Of a stretch of 64,000 nucleotides of DNA, positions 1 through 13,681 are shown piece after piece. The DNA is from Celoporthe dispersa. Taxonomy: Eukaryota; Ascomycota; Sordariomycetes; Diaporthales; Cryphonectriaceae. Positions within the stretch are counted from its first letter, which is position 1; each line of letters opens with the position of its first letter. Location: positions 930,501 to 994,500 of the forward strand of contig WAID01000005.1 of NCBI GenBank assembly GCA_016584495.1. Reading direction: 5' to 3'. The notes below the pieces were generated by a model. The model was not told the origin of the DNA. It saw nothing but the letters and a program-made list of their open reading frames with translations, and did no database searches. The position numbers and the translations under genes are program-made.

Positions 1-2600
1 TTTGAAATCTCGCACCACCATGTCTCGCCTTGCTGGACCCTCCCCTACCCGCTTCACAGGTCCAGAGTCGCAGCCTCGATCTTCTCGACTTGAGGCATCG
101 CTAGTGGCACTCTGATGATCATACCACCAGTGCGTGCCTTTCTTTTCTTTTCTGAAGCCATGCCATCAGGCAGTCAACCCAGGAGGGCTTCGCCTGTGAC
201 TGCAGCGGCTGGCCCCATCGTCTGCGGCGGCTATCTTCACACATTGTCGAGCTCGACGTCATCGCTTCGAGGTTTACGGACCTGCTTGCCCCTGGCAGTT
301 GTATACTGCCTGGTATAAGTAGTGGAAGATCAGTTGAGGAGGGTTAACCCCGGGGTGGTCTCCTCGCACGACCAGCACTGGACAGCCAAGCAAGGGAGCT
401 GGCGCAGGCCGGCTACGATTTGCCCAAAACGGTCGAGCGCGTCCAAGCGAGACACGTCCGGGCGGGGGACAACGCGGCGGCCTGAGATGATCGGACAAGC
501 CAGCGACGGCCGTCCACGTAGGTACGCACGTATCTTGCGAAGCTCAAGCTCAAGCTGTTCGCCCAATCCCGAGCGAATCGGCACTGAGGAGCGGATAGCC
601 GGAAGGGAGATAGACTTTATGGCTGGCTATTGTCGGGTCGAAACTTTCGCCATTGATATTCGAAATAAGTTTGACTTTTTCTTCCGGGAAAAACCAAGAG
701 CAGGGGTTTGTTGGATTTGCAATACCACGGTATGATCGAGGTACATACCACAATATCTGCTCCTAGCTTGGTAGTGAGTATCGTGGCCAGTCAGAGGGCG
801 TTCCCCGACACCACCTCCAAATGCCTAGGCACCATTCTCAAACACAGGGCAGGGTGCCTATCAGGAGAATCTCACAACCAGCTGGGAAATTCCCAGACCG
901 AGCTTGGGAGCTTACGAGGCCACAGCGCGCCGACAACGAGAAGGTGCAGGACCTGGTGATCTGCGTGCAGCAGCTCACACCGAGAGCCTTGTTTCGGGCG
1001 CTGGCAGTCCACGATATGGATCAGGCCCCAATAAGCCAGCGCTGAAGATGAAGCTGGAGATAAATCCCGAAGGGAAAGCTGACGAGGAAGACATCGAGGC
1101 TGATCATACTGCAAGAAACAAATGCGAGCCTGTCGATGGGAGGGTGGGAAGGTTGTGTGTGACCCTGTGACCTTCTTGGCCTGTCTGACCTGGAGAGGGC
1201 AGAGAGAGGGAGAGGGAGGCTCGGTCGGCTGCTGTCGGCGCACATCAGCCGTGATGCAACCCTCGCGCCCTTCGAGAAGGGTCTTCCTCCTGGATGCTAG
1301 CGTCTGTCCCGCGGCTATTGGTCCGGCCTTAAGGGTGAGAGAGATGAGTACCATGAGATGAGACGTCGATTTGACGACGCCCTGGTTGGTAGGAGGGTCG
1401 CATGCCGCACGACCTGTTTTTTTTTTTTTTTTGTTTTTTTGTTTTTGGTCTCCTGGGACAAAGACCTTGGTACTATGTAATCTCCCAGGTCTCGCGCGAG
1501 TTCGATACTAAGACCATATATAGAGACGAGGATGCAAGGGGGGCGGGATTTTCTATCACAACTCACATTTCTCTTCCTCCTTCCTTCCTCTTCGTATACT
1601 AAAGTTGTACCACCGTAGTGGCCGGCGATAAAGACGTCGAACAGGGCTGGTAGATCACATCCTCTTCGCGCCTAGGCGCAGCGTTTGGGCCCAAGAGGAG
1701 GTGAGGCATACGGAAGGAGGTGGACGCCGGTGGAGTCGTCCAGGCCACAAACACGGTGATGCCTAATAGTGTGCGTGTGCTCCCTGAAGATGACACAAGA
1801 GGCACCACCACCGCGACCGTTCCTTCCCTGACCCAGATACGCCAGGTACGCCACCAGCCGTGCCCTCGTCGGGATCTGAAACGCAGGTGCACACCTCTTT
1901 TTCGATGTGCACGACCCCTGGAGGCCACACTAGCCCCTCTGGGCTACCACGCCACCTGATCAATGCTCTCGACAGGGGGGGTTGAAGGAGGAGGGCGCGA
2001 GGACAGGGCGGGCAGGGAGTCCCCAGGGACTGCCGTCGAGCCCTGTGTTCCCACTCCTGGACCGCCGTCACGCAGGGGTCGTGTCTCCTCCCCGGGTCAT
2101 GTCCAGGCCCATGCCTCCCTTCTCCTCGTCCCATTGTATGTACAAGTTACGGCCTACTACGTATTTTTATGTCACAGCATATGCCTTGGGCCCTGTAATT
2201 GTGACTGCGACTGTGATTGTGACTGTGACTGCACAACTGTACGTGCGTGTGCACCGGTGGCTTGTTTGGGGGGGAGGGAGGGAGGGTGGCTTGATCTGGA
2301 ATCGAACCACCCCAGTGTATCCTATGATCAGGGATGCGTGAGTAAATAGCACTGCGTCTGGGTACCTGATACCACCAGCCTCTGACTTCTCGATTCCGCC
2401 TTGTCCTGCGGCGGCAGACAGCAGCAGCAAAGCGAATTTCTCACGGCACCGGGTGACAGAGTAATGGAGACACAAGCGAAGAGTCAAATTACAGGCGCTG
2501 GTAGTTTTGCATTAGGGTAGGAGGTTAGGTTTAGTTTGGTAGGTAGTGCTCTGTAGTATTCCGTAAATTTTCTGTAGTGGTTTTGAACGTGCTACAGTAG
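1..2600. other. Gene-free stretch, left edge
   Basis: I see no convincing gene. A 31-codon reading frame starts at 20 in a good Kozak context (CCACCATG) and ends at 114; it could be a uORF or part of a gene lying to the left. There is a poly-T tract near 1418-1442 and a short GACTGT-type hexamer repeat near 2200-2232. Other open frames here lack codon bias, conserved motifs and splice sites. Confidence 0.5.
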
Positions 2601-3978
2601 CGGGCTGGATGGGGAGGCCTTAGTGCTTGAGGTTGCAGGATGACCGCTGTCGGGATTTAGAAGACCCTCCTCGTCCCACACTGCACCCTCTCCATTCCTC
2701 CTCCGCTCCACCTCCAGACCATACACTGTTGTACCGGTACATCATCCAGCCCACCACCACAGCTGCTGCTACTTCTCCTTCTCGACCTCCTCCTCCGTCT
2801 TCTCTTCCCAACAACCTCGACCTCTCCTCCCTACTCCCGACGCTCCCTCCCCTCTCGAATCCCCCCCCGGGCAACAACAGCAACAACAGGAACCCAGAAG
2901 TTGCACCCCAGCCTCCCCCTCTCGCTCCTCCTACCCTCCCTCGACCATCATCACCATCAATCGACAAGCGAACGGTTTCCTGTTCCTGCGATCCAAGCCG
3001 ACCAACCCCCCCCCCCCCGATAGTTGTCCCTCTTTTCCCCACCGACCAGGCCTCGATTGAGCAATCAGCGCCGCCGACCATCAAGCCTAAACTTGCCTCG
3101 CTTGTCCGCTACCGAATTTGCGGGCGATGAGCCTTGTCCACTTTCTGATAACGTCCCGCTTTTTGTTCTTTGTCAGGGCGTCTTCCGCTGGCTGACCCAA
3201 TCCCAACCGTGGTCGATTCATTCATCAATCCAGCACCAGCAGCAGCAGCAGCGACAGTCCCCAAGTCCACTTTCAGTCCGGTTTTTGACACAGACCACCC
3301 TCACCTCGGCCCTGCGTCTTTTGACTACACCTCGTTTCCGGGACGCCCCCCCTCATCGAACAACAACTGTCCCGCGGCCTCTTGTCCGCGGTGACTCCCC
3401 CATCCTCGACGACGAGACGAGAACGTTCCGCGCCTCGTGTTGTGCGACAAGAGTCGACTGTTGCACCTGCAAAACTCCCGTACCATCAGGCTACCGCACC
3501 CCTTTGTCCATCCAATTCGAACATCAAGACCCGTCCGTCCCTGATCCCGCGCTAACCCGTGCAACGCTCACCGGTCGTTCTCGAGAGTCAACGTTCCCGG
3601 CGGCGCCAATTGCGACTTACACACGCCCGCACACTCGCCCGCACACGCACACGCACACGCACACAGACATAGAAATACACACATACGCTTGAGACCGGCA
3701 CGAGACACGGGGAGGCTTCGTTCCGCGGTCGGGAAAGGGCGCGTACGTCCGCGCTGCTCGCTTGCCCCAATATCCGCCGTCCTCCAACTGTCTCGACGCT
3801 TGTCTGCCTCTGCGACACCGTGCGAGACATTGTTTAAGTGTCCCGTCACGAGCTGAGCCAGCAAGTCGCTCCGACGACCCGCCCTTTGTCGGACTCGCTG
3901 CATTCCAGTGGCCCGTCTCAACCCAACCCTTCCTCGTACAGACTGTGGCAGCGAGCGGTGACGACGGTCACCACCACA
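2601..3978 (+). promoter_or_regulatory. Promoter and long CT-rich 5' leader of the RasGAP gene
   Basis: This stretch is strongly pyrimidine-rich on the + strand with C runs, as is usual for promoters and leaders of filamentous ascomycetes. It holds several short upstream ATGs and runs directly into the RasGAP start at 3979. A proline-rich open frame at 2627-3130 is a by-product of the CT bias. The transcription start cannot be placed from sequence alone. Confidence 0.5.
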
Positions 3979-6566
3979 ATGTCCGTCATGCTGCAGACAC
4001 CATCCCGTACCTCTACCTCCTCCGCCTCCTCCTATCAGCAACCCCTCTCCCGTCAGAACACCATGTCCTCGTACAATGGCGGGTCCTCAGCACGTCAGTC
4101 CAAGCGGTACTCCATGTCCGCGCTGTACATGTCCATGTCAGCACAGGAGACCGACCTGGAGATAGAAGATGACCTGGCCAAAGGTTCGTACTTGGTCGAG
4201 CCGCTCTTTCCGTTGGATGGCTACTGATTGAATCTACAGCACAAAAGGTCCTACGAGACCTCAAGTCCAAGATATCTTCACAATCGAAAAAGAACTTCGT
4301 GCTGGAGAAGGATGTGCGGTATCTGGATTCCAGAATCGCCCTGCTGATCCAGAACCGCATGGCTCTAGAAGAGGTGAGGCGGCGCTGACTGCGATATGCC
4401 GAAGATTTCAAATTGTTAACACTATATTCAGCAAAATGAAGTCGCAAGCCATCTCGAAGACGCAACAGATATACAAGAAGGCGTCTTCCCGAACGATGAG
4501 AAGACGCAGAGATACGGCAATCTTCTGTTCCTCCTGCAGTCAGAACCTCGACATATCGCACACCTGTCCCGGCTTGTATCCATGTCTGAGATCGACTCTC
4601 TTCTCCAGACCGTCATGTTCACTATATATGGAAATCAGTACGAGAGTCGCGAAGAACATCTTCTGCTCACCATGTTCCAGGTCCGCCTCTCCCGATCCAT
4701 CCCCCTTTAGCAACCACCGTTTCCGCTGACCTGAGATGCTAGTCCGTCCTGACTTATCAATTCGACAATACCCCCGAGTATTCCTCCTTGCTCCGAGCAA
4801 ATACGCCCGTCTCACGAATGATGACGACATACACGAGGAGAGGACCGGGTCAGAGCTTCTTGAAGACGATCCTGGCCGAGAGGATTAACAAGCTCATCGA
4901 GCTTCATGACCTCGACCTCGAGATCAACCCGCTGAAGGTGTATGAGCGCATGATCGAGCAGATCGAGGCAGACACTGGGAGTCTGCCACCAAACCTGCCG
5001 AAGGGTGTCACGGCTGAAGAAGCGGCCGAGAATAGACAGGTCCAGGCGATTATCGAGCCGAGGCTGACGATGCTGATCGATATCGCCGGCGGGTTCCTGT
5101 CTACCATCATCGAGGGCCTGGAGGAGGCCCCTTACGGCATCCGGTGGATCTGCAAACAGATCCGCAGCTTGACCAAGCGAAAGTATCCCGACGCGAACGA
5201 CCAGGTCATTTGCACGCTGATTGGTGGTTTCTTTTTCCTCCGATTCATCAACCCCGCCATTGTGACGCCGAAGTCCTACATGCTGATCGACGGAACGCCC
5301 GCCGAAAAGCCCAGACGGACGCTGACCCTGATTGCAAAGATGTTGCAGAACCTTGCCAACAAGCCATCATATGCAAAGGAACCTTACATGGCCAAGCTGC
5401 AGCCTTTCATCCAGAAGAACAAGGACCGGGTCAACAAGTTCATGCTGGATCTCTGTGAGGTGCAGGACTTCTATGAGACCCTCGAGATGGACAATTATGT
5501 GGCTCTGTCCAAGAAGGACCTGGAACTCTCCATCACGCTGAATGAGATCTATGCCATGCACTCCCTGATCGACAAGCACAAGAACGAGCTCTGCAAGGAC
5601 GAGAACTCCCATCTGGCCATCATCATGTCAGAACTCGGAGCATCGCCTACCCAGGTACCACGGAAAGAGAACCGGGTCATCAACCTGCCCTTATTTAGCA
5701 GGTGGGAAACCGCTATGGATGACCTGACGGCAGCTCTGGACATAACGCAGGAGGAGATCTTCTTCATGGAGGCAAAGACTATCTTTGTGCAGATCATGCG
5801 CTCTGTCCCACCAAACAGCTCGGTATGTAGGAGGCCACTGAGATTGGAGCGGATTGCAGATGCAGCAGCAACATCACGAAACGATGCGGTTATGGTCCGC
5901 AAAGGTATCCGTGCCATGGAGCTGCTCAGCCAGCTGCAGGAGCTCCGAGTCATCGACAAGTCAGACCAGTTCGGCCTGCTGCGTGATGAGGTTGAACAGG
6001 AGCTCCAGCATCTCGGATCCCTCAAGGAAGGTGTCCTTGTGGAGACACAGAAGCTGGAGGAGGTCTACAAGACAATCCGTGACCACAACACATACCTGGT
6101 GGGCCAGCTGGAGACATACAAGAGCTACCTGCACAATGTGCGCAGCCAGAGTGAGGGTACGAGGCGCAAGCAGCAGAAGCAGCAAGTGTTGGGCCCCTAC
6201 AAGTTCACACACCAGCAGCTTGAGAAGGAGGGTGTCATCCAAAAGAGCAATGTCCCAGACAACAGGCGGGCAAACATCTACTTCAACTTCACAAGCCCTC
6301 TGCCGGGAACCTTTGTCATCTCCCTCCACTACAAGGGTAAGTTGGCTGACTAGGCCCATCTATCTTTCTCCCTTTTGGTTGCACAGTACTGACAGATTTG
6401 TTTAGGCCGCAATCGTGGCCTCCTGGAGCTTGACCTGAAGCTCGATGACCTCCTGGAGATGCAAAAAGACGGCCAAGATGACCTGGACCTTGAGTATGTC
6501 CAGTTCAATGTGCCCAAGGTCCTGGCCCTGCTCAACAAGCGGTTCGCACGGAAGAAGGGCTGGTAG
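3979..6566 (+). CDS. Ras GTPase-activating protein (Gap1/Sar1 type)
   Basis: This is a RasGAP that speeds GTP hydrolysis by Ras at the membrane, like S. pombe Gap1 (766 aa). I place five exons: 3979-4183, 4240-4373, 4432-4680, 4743-6336 and 6406-6566, giving 780 aa with all phases agreeing. The start ATG lies in a good context (CCACAATG) after the CT-rich leader. The catalytic domain covers about residues 190-420. The arginine finger is Arg214 in LLRANT, and the FLR motif (FLRFINPAI) has Arg363. Residues about 560-760 match the RasGAP C-terminal domain, with predicted coiled coil, ending in RFARKKGW. The exon 3 donor is the weak GTCCGC. The gene looks intact. Absence of calponin and IQ domains argues against a true IQGAP. 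Confidence 0.93.
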
Positions 6567-8264
6567 ACAGCCACGGTCGTCCCAAAACCTCTTTGGGCAA
6601 CACATCTTTCGAGGTTTCTCCTCGTGCATACATCGGGTCTTGCGGTGTTCCGGAGCCGGCGTATATATGAATCGAATCATTGATACCACCTTTCCCTTTG
6701 CGCGACATCCTTTTCCAACATATCATTACGAGGCCGCAAAGACAACGAACGTGGTCAACTGGACCTACGCAGCTTTTTTCTTGCAGAATCTGCCCTGGGC
6801 TCACCACGCATTGTTGACACTTGTCTATCGACCAACTACCATGCTGCGATTCTTGGTCTTCCAAGCGTTTAGTATATCCTACCCCTTTTGGCCGCCATCG
6901 ATACCGTCTAAGCTTTGCACACTCAATGTCTTACGACACGCATCATTATCATTATCATCATCATCCTCACCATCTGCGCACCATCACCTACTCGATACTA
7001 TCAACCAAGTTCACCGTCCCCTTGTTATATACTAATTCTGCTCTGAAAACATGGGGCGCGGCTACTTCTATCGATTTTCACGAGATCGTTTCACGTCATT
7101 TTTAAATTCATTCTTGTCTTTAATACAGAATAAATTTTATTGTGGGCGTTTGTTGCTTCGGCTGGACCGGCGGCTTTCTGGCCTGCTCGTGGTTGCTGGA
7201 AATTGCGGAGGACGCGTTGCTGTTTCCTACTTTTTTTTTTCTTCCGACGCTGTTAAATGTACCCAGACTACTGCCAGTGCCTCACTGTGGCATCCGCACT
7301 CGTCTCGTGGGAGTGCTGAGGATCAGGCGGACGGGTGTCCGGAGAGCCCAGGGAACAACAGATGGGGAATGCACTGGGTTTTATGGGCATCATTTCGCTG
7401 TCAGATACTTCAGCACCGTGTTGCGATGATTTCTTGGGGGGTCCCGAGAGAGGAGACCGGGAGTAAAAGGGGATGTTTCCATCGTCGTCGAAAGCACGAA
7501 CGAGCTTTCAATTTTTCTTTCTATCTTTTTTCGTTGTTTTGAAATGGAGCAGATGACTCGGTCACGTATTCTCCTTGATGTGTACTTATGCTGCCAACGG
7601 GATAGATGAAATAGGCGATAACACGGATTCATTTGCCGTATCTTATGGGGAACAGTTATGTTTCTGACAAGGTGTGAGCGTGTGATATAGTACCCAGAGC
7701 TGCCCGCAGCATGTAGAGCCACGGAGCGCGGGATGGTCTCTCGCAAATTTGCTGACTTGTGTGTCGTGTATATTATATACACATGCAAAGGAGCCCTGGG
7801 GAGCCACGGATGCCTAGAGCCGCCTTTCTTCCCTAGAAACCTGTCGACTTTCTACTAACAAGCCAACGGAGTGAAGGAAATGGATGGTAGGCTGACTTGC
7901 TGCTTCCAACTCCGGCCTTTTCTTTCACAACAAGAACTGCTCGCCATCTTGAATTCAGTATACTGGGGCGCAGAATCATGTATGGGAAACGATATTGCCC
8001 CCCCCCCCCCCCTACGGCTCCGGTGGGGCAATCGATATCTTCTGCCTGACGGGTATCAGCTGTATCACGACAGTAGGCATACTGTTCTGGATGCGAGGCG
8101 AACAGCCAGACTAAGCTTGGAAACTTTGGTGTCTTTTTTTGTCTGGGACTGGTCGATGGCTGCTGGTACTGGAGTTGTGGTGGCTTGGTGATGAGGGATG
8201 GGGCTTTAGTGTGTAGGTTTGGGAGTTTGCCATGCGTGTTGGGACAAGAGCAGGAATTGCCGTG

Positions 8265-8327
<63 letters not shown>

Positions 8328-8540
8328 TGGGAAGGGCACGCATCATCTTGTTGTAGTTTTGGGTATAATAAGTGCGTTCTCAATGGCGAAGGGGTATCAG
8401 GTGCGCCTTGAATCTGTCAGCTTGCACCCAGGACTTTGCCGAGCAAGACAGGCCAGCCCAGTCGAGTCCCCAGTGCCAGCATCGACCACGATCATGTGCG
8501 GAAGAGAAAAAAAAAAGTCCAACCTCCTTCTGGCCGACCC
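6567..8540. other. 3' flank of the RasGAP gene and spacer
   Basis: The AT-containing 3' region of the RasGAP gene (AATAAA near 7128) is followed by a spacer without a supported gene. It holds a C13-14 run near 8000 and the GA microsatellite listed separately. The RPAP1-like gene on the other strand ends at 8541. Confidence 0.5.
8268..8324. repeat. (GA)n microsatellite
   Basis: About 28 uninterrupted GA units lie in the spacer between the RasGAP gene and the RPAP1-like gene. This is a simple sequence repeat with no spacer units, so not CRISPR. It is probably length-variable. Confidence 0.95.
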
Positions 8541-9780
8541 TCACCTTCCCTGGAACTGCTGCTTCCAGCCGCCCTTCTCGAACAGCCAGAGCGCCTCGAT
8601 GGCATACGCCCGACTCCCTCGGTGCCCTTGACCCTCGGGCACCTCAGCTGCCTCGAGCAGGCTGTCTACAACCCTGTTCTCTTGGGCGGTGCCCCAGATC
8701 CCCCTCGCAACCTCCGACCCGCCACCGCCCCACTCCCCTTTACCCAGCCTGTACAGGATCCTGCCCAGGGTCTGGAACGCAACACACCTCTGCGCCGGCA
8801 CGGCGCCTCCTCGCCAGCCGGCCCAGCTCCCCGACCGTATAGCCCGCCGCCTCAGGCGCTCTCCCCGTGGTGGTGCAGGCCTTTGCTGACGGGAATGCTC
8901 CGGCTCCGGGCCGGCGAGAGCAGCCGGCCTTTGAAATCGAAGCGCAGCGCGGAGATGGGGAGGGAGGTCTGGCCTGGGTAGTAGGGGGGACTCGCGGTCG
9001 GCGGTGGAGTGGGGGGTCGGGACAGGTGCCATCCAGGCGAGCTTGGACGGGTCGGCGGGCAGGCTGGGGAAGTACTTCTGGTGCAGGTTCTCGAGGAAGT
9101 CCGGGTCGGCAGGGTCGAGGTCGGGGACCTGCTTGGGCTGTGGGAAGTGCGTGGTGTTGGCGGCCAGGCCGGTGTCTGCGCCTGTTGCGGGGGGGTGGAG
9201 GTGGTCGTGAGGTCGCCTCGAAAAGGTCGGAGGGTGGTTCTGGGGGTGCTGCGTCCTCGTCGAAGCGGACCGTCTTGCGAGGCTTGTCTGCGGTCTCTCC
9301 TCCTGCGGGCGGTGCGGCGGCGGGATCCTCGACCACGACCGCGGGAGATTCCTCGGTCTCGGCTGCTGAAGGCTCGTCGAATGGCGAGGGCGAGGTGTGG
9401 TCGTCTAGGTTCGCCCTCTTCAGCAGCATCTGGACGATCGAGGGGTCGAGGCGCTGGAGCAGCTCTCGTCGCTCCTCCTCTATCTGCTCCGGCGACATGG
9501 ACGCGAGCAGGTCCTTGTTCTCCCGGTCTATCCTCCTCTTCTCTTCCGACACGCCTCGGCCGGCTGACGTCCCGGGCTTCTGTTGAGCCGGGCTGCAGAT
9601 ATCTTGTTGGGTTTGTTCTGGGGACGCGCCATCTGCTCCTTGACGCTTCTGCTTGAAGGCGGACACTCTTGTTCGTTTCTTGTGCTGAGGAAACCCGTCG
9701 GTGGCAGGCTTCGGCTGTGGGAAGCTTGGGGCCTTGACCGTGCTGACATCCTTCTCCTTGATGTCGAGTACGAAGTCCAT
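8541..9780 (-). CDS. RPAP1/Rba50-like RNA polymerase II assembly factor, broken by four +1 shifts
   Basis: Proteins of this family (yeast Rba50, 439 aa) help assemble RNA polymerase II and are essential in yeast. The N-terminal part has GFPQHKKRTRVSAFKQKR, a basic segment typical of the family, then an acidic linker. The C-terminal part has the family core LRFDFKGRL, VPAQRCVAFQTLGRILYRLG and SRAYAIEALWL. These blocks lie in three frames. Moving 5' to 3' on the minus strand, one extra base must be skipped at the G7 run 9189-9195, the G6 run 8984-8989, near 8860, and at 8803-8812. Allowing for these the product would be about 411 aa with no other stop and a single exon. The clean reading between shifts and essential role favour sequence errors, but recent decay is not excluded. 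Confidence 0.8.
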
Positions 9781-12300
9781 GTTTCCCGGCCAGTCAGAAG
9801 GGCAACGTCGCGTAGAGGCGGGCAGTAGATGGATAGCTAGAGGAGGAGGTGGGTTTGGCAGCAGTCAAGGTCGTCACCAAGAGGATGTGTGTGTTCGTGC
9901 GTCACTTGGGGGAGAGAAACAACCAGAAAGATCCGTCGGGTGTTATCTAATCGCTGCCTGCCACGAGGGACAGGACGGCCAAGCCGCAGGGGCTGCTGCT
10001 GTACCACACCTGCGAGCGGTGGTTTAAGGTTTTCCCAGCGTTTGCCAGCGGGGCCCGGTCACTTGCATTAGCGCCGATCTCGACGGCGGCCGGCTGTGAG
10101 ACTACACCATGTACAAGGGAGATCTGGGGCGAAGCGTGAGGAGAAGATTAATTGGAAATTTCCCAAAAAAAAAAATCAAATCATGGTTTTTTAATGTCTT
10201 GTTCTGCCTGCATAAATGTTTCAATGTGGCCTTGGCCTCTGAGTACTGTCCTGAGTAAGATGGTGTTCACATCAGAATCATGTGCCGCCCACTTGGTGCT
10301 GAGTGACCCTCTTATCATCCTCACGCTTCAGACCGTGCAGGCACAAAAGTTCCGGGGGGCCAAGGCTTGAGGGGGATGACTTTCGGATCGGAACTGGAGC
10401 ACAGCGGAACAATGAAACCAGTCATGGTGACCTATGGTGGTAGATCAGATGCAGCATGGGATGCTTGTGTCACACACAGGAATGGGAGACAGGTACCAAT
10501 CCTACAGAACAGGTCAATTTCCACAAGCCCCCCCCCCAAAAAAAAAGGGTTAAAAAGGGTGCACAAGTAAAAAGTGATCTTCCGGCAGGCTACAGCCCAG
10601 GCCAGCCTCTTAGGCTGAACCTCAGCTGCATAAGTATCCTAGAATAAAGCCGGGTGTGCATAGTGCTGGGTTGTTGGTTTTGCAAGGAGAACCTTTGCTT
10701 TTGACCCCTTGCAATGCTGGCGCAGTGGCCGATGGCCCCTTGCCAATTGGCCAAAAAAAAAAAAAAAAGCAACACCTTCACCTTGTGTTTATCTGCAAGA
10801 GTATGTGACATTCGCAATTAGCATAATATATGTGATACCCTTTGAGATAGATCGAGCTGGCTGTACATGTCCCAATCTCGCCAGGTGCTGTCAGTGCAAG
10901 CATCATGTATGGTTTCAGTTTCTCAGTCGTGCAGCAGCACAACAATCCTCTCCGGCCACCTGACAGAACTGAATCAGGCCCGTCTAGTAATTTCCATAGT
11001 GCTGATGTCTGCAGTCCTCCTTGCTTTAAAGCCCTTATTCCCCAAAGATAAGAGATCAACTTCTGGCAGCCAATCAGGGAGACAGGGGGGGTTTCTGCTT
11101 TTCCCTTGATTTTCATTTTAAAAGAAAAAAAAGAAAAGGTTTGGGGAAGAAACAAGGCGGCTCATGGACCGCGGCTATTTTCCTTGGTCCCGCGGCCTCA
11201 TTGGGCCCCACTTCCAGAACCGCCAAGGGTCCCTAGTCTGCATGTGGAGTTTGAGGGTCCCTAGCTTTCTCCCCCCACTAGTCACTTAGTACTGTGGTAC
11301 TACCATATCACACATAGTACATAGTACTACTACTATGAGTACACAGTACAGTATGTACCTGGGAGAACAGCAAGCCACACACACACACACACAACAACCT
11401 GCATGCAGTGGGGGACTACCCATGTCTCCTCTGCATAATGGCTTGAATCTCATGTGAGGCCTTTGCCGACTGCCCCCCCCTTTCCCTCTTCCCCCCCCAA
11501 AAATAATGAATTGTTGCCTCCTCGGGTGGAACGGTAAGCATGGCTGCTCATGTTCCTTTTCTTCCTTGCGTGGCCCAGGCCAGGGAGGGGGGGCGGCCAC
11601 TGGGTGTTCTCCTTTCTCCCTGGCTCCCCCCTCCCCCCCTGCATGCGGGTTGTATTGCTTGAGTTTATCTCGACAGCCCTAGCCCTGCCAGCTGACGTTC
11701 GACCTACTATGTACATGGTAGACGAGCGAAGCATGTACTAATGTACCGTGCTATGGTAGTCCCCCTCCCTCCCTCCCTCGCCTCTCTCTCTCTCGCTCTC
11801 GTGTTTTCCCAGGCAGGTGGTGCGTGGGTGCGTGGTGCATCTGGCTGACCCGTACCCGTCCGTCCTATATCCGCTGTACCTTGCCCTTGTCCCCTCGGGT
11901 GGTTCCAGCCCATGATCCCCCATCCCGTGGCCAGCCCACCCTCCCTCTCTCTCTGGTGGTTTCGGTTGATTTGGTGTGGTCTGGTCCTGGCTTGCCTGCC
12001 TTGCAATTGTCTCTTGTGTTATTGTCCACGCACCCAAGAGTGTGTTCGTCAGTCAGTCGCCCGGTCACTCGACACGACCTGTCACCCTCGTGCCCAGCCG
12101 CCCTGGGATGGGAACCCCCCCACCATCTCGCACCCTTCCATCCGCCTCCCGACACTTGTTGCCCTTTTCCTTAGTCCCCCATTCCCATCTCTCCTGATGG
12201 TTATTCCCTGCCGACGTTTTAGACTTGGTGTATGTTTCCCTCACCACCTCTTGGGGCTTTTGGCCGTCCCGGCCCCCCCCCCCTCTCTCTCCCCCTTACC
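9781..12300. other. Spacer between divergent RPAP1-like and Hpc2 genes
   Basis: This is a long gene-free stretch. It begins with the promoter of the RPAP1-like gene and contains A and C homopolymers (10165-10174, 10531-10546, 10751-10768). A CA tract lies near 11377-11391 and CT-rich blocks begin from about 11760. I find no conserved coding segment on either strand. Confidence 0.5.
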
Positions 12301-13681
12301 GCAGCAGCAGATTAGTAGTTAACTGGACCTAGACCTGACTCTATTCCGATCTGTCACGTCCCCCTTCCTTCTTCTGCTCGCTCTGTCCTTTCCCGTCCCG
12401 TCTCCCCTTCATGTGTGGTGGTCTTCTCTCTCTTGTCTTGTCTTTTCCTGGTGTTGGTGGTCAGGGCCCCGGTTTTTCCTGTTAAGCTGTTCCCTTTCAT
12501 CCCTCCTAGGAAGAAGGAAAAAAAAATTACACCGTCCCGGGCCAGACAACGTAACCATCTCCAATCTCGTTTTCACCCAACACTAGGCCGCCTCCCATTC
12601 TCACCATTTCCCACCTCTCTCCCCTTTTCAACACACAACCCATCACCACCAATTTTTGGTGTTGTCAACACAAATTCATCAACCACCACCCGCGCAGCAC
12701 CGTCGGCATCTCAAAAATACAATCTACATATTCGGCAGATTGGCCTGCATTATTTTTCTCTCCTCATATTGTCTTGGGACCCTCATTTGACCTTGTTTTC
12801 GCACCTGCATCCTGTCGCAGACGGTCTCGACAGTCCTGCAGCCGATCTCTTTGAGGTTATTCAGACGACGAGGACTCCGGGTGCACCCCCCCCCCAAAGC
12901 ACAAAAACCCGCCCAGATCTCCACATTTATTGCCTGTCCCCTGCGTTTCTCAATACGGACCATAAGCCAGAGCCAAGCCCAAGCCCGCCTTAAGGCCTGG
13001 CCTATTCACCGTCCCACTCCCGCCAGGACCTACACTAACAGCCAGACCTACCGTTCTCAGTCAGAATACCCGACTCTTCTGTTAGGGCATCTCCTTACTC
13101 ATCCACTCGGCCCCCCCCCTCTCCCCTCTCCTACTTTCCCCCCCACAGTACAATTCACCACAACAGTGTCTGGCTATTGTGGCGTGCCGGAATTTCTATA
13201 TTGGGGCATTGTTGTGATCCAATTGTACAATTCGCTTTTTATTGTCAGCCCGGCACTTTCACAACAAGAAGAGATTAGATAAAGGACTGTCAACATCAGT
13301 CTCGGGCCTTTTCCTTTTTCTTTTCTTCTCCTTCTTTCTATACAACAAGATTTCTACACAAAGCACCCGTCTTCCAAGGGAGGGATCCATTACCATACGA
13401 TCTGGAGGGGGACGACTTCCTAAAACGACCAAGGCGAACTCTCTCCCACCAGCAGCACAACCACCAGCCCACCACGAGGAGAAGCCTGAGGGGTGTCACA
13501 TGCTCGCTTCACCAAGGGGGAGCATAGCAGGGCCACCACTACTCTCCCCAGGACCCTCCTGGACTTCCTCCAACTTCGGACCTCACCTGCCTGTCCACGT
13601 ATCCTAGCGCACCACCGACCCACGACTGGCCACACCTGTCACTGGCCGTCTGGACCTGAGCATCCGCGCGGTGGTGGGGAA
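12301..13681 (+). promoter_or_regulatory. CT-rich promoter and leader of the Hpc2 gene
   Basis: The stretch is strongly pyrimidine-biased on the + strand and leads into the ATG at 13682. The frame is open upstream to 13493 but without a better ATG. Possible leader introns cannot be fixed by eye. Confidence 0.45.

Noticed and set aside
2627..3130. Proline-rich open frame on the + strand
   Set aside because: It results from the CT-rich leader of the RasGAP gene; no conserved segment.
3979..6566. IQGAP scaffold protein
   Set aside because: There is a RasGAP and RasGAP-C domain but no calponin-homology domain or IQ motifs, and the length fits Gap1.
8268..8324. Possible CRISPR-like array
   Set aside because: Uninterrupted GA dinucleotides without spacers; microsatellite.
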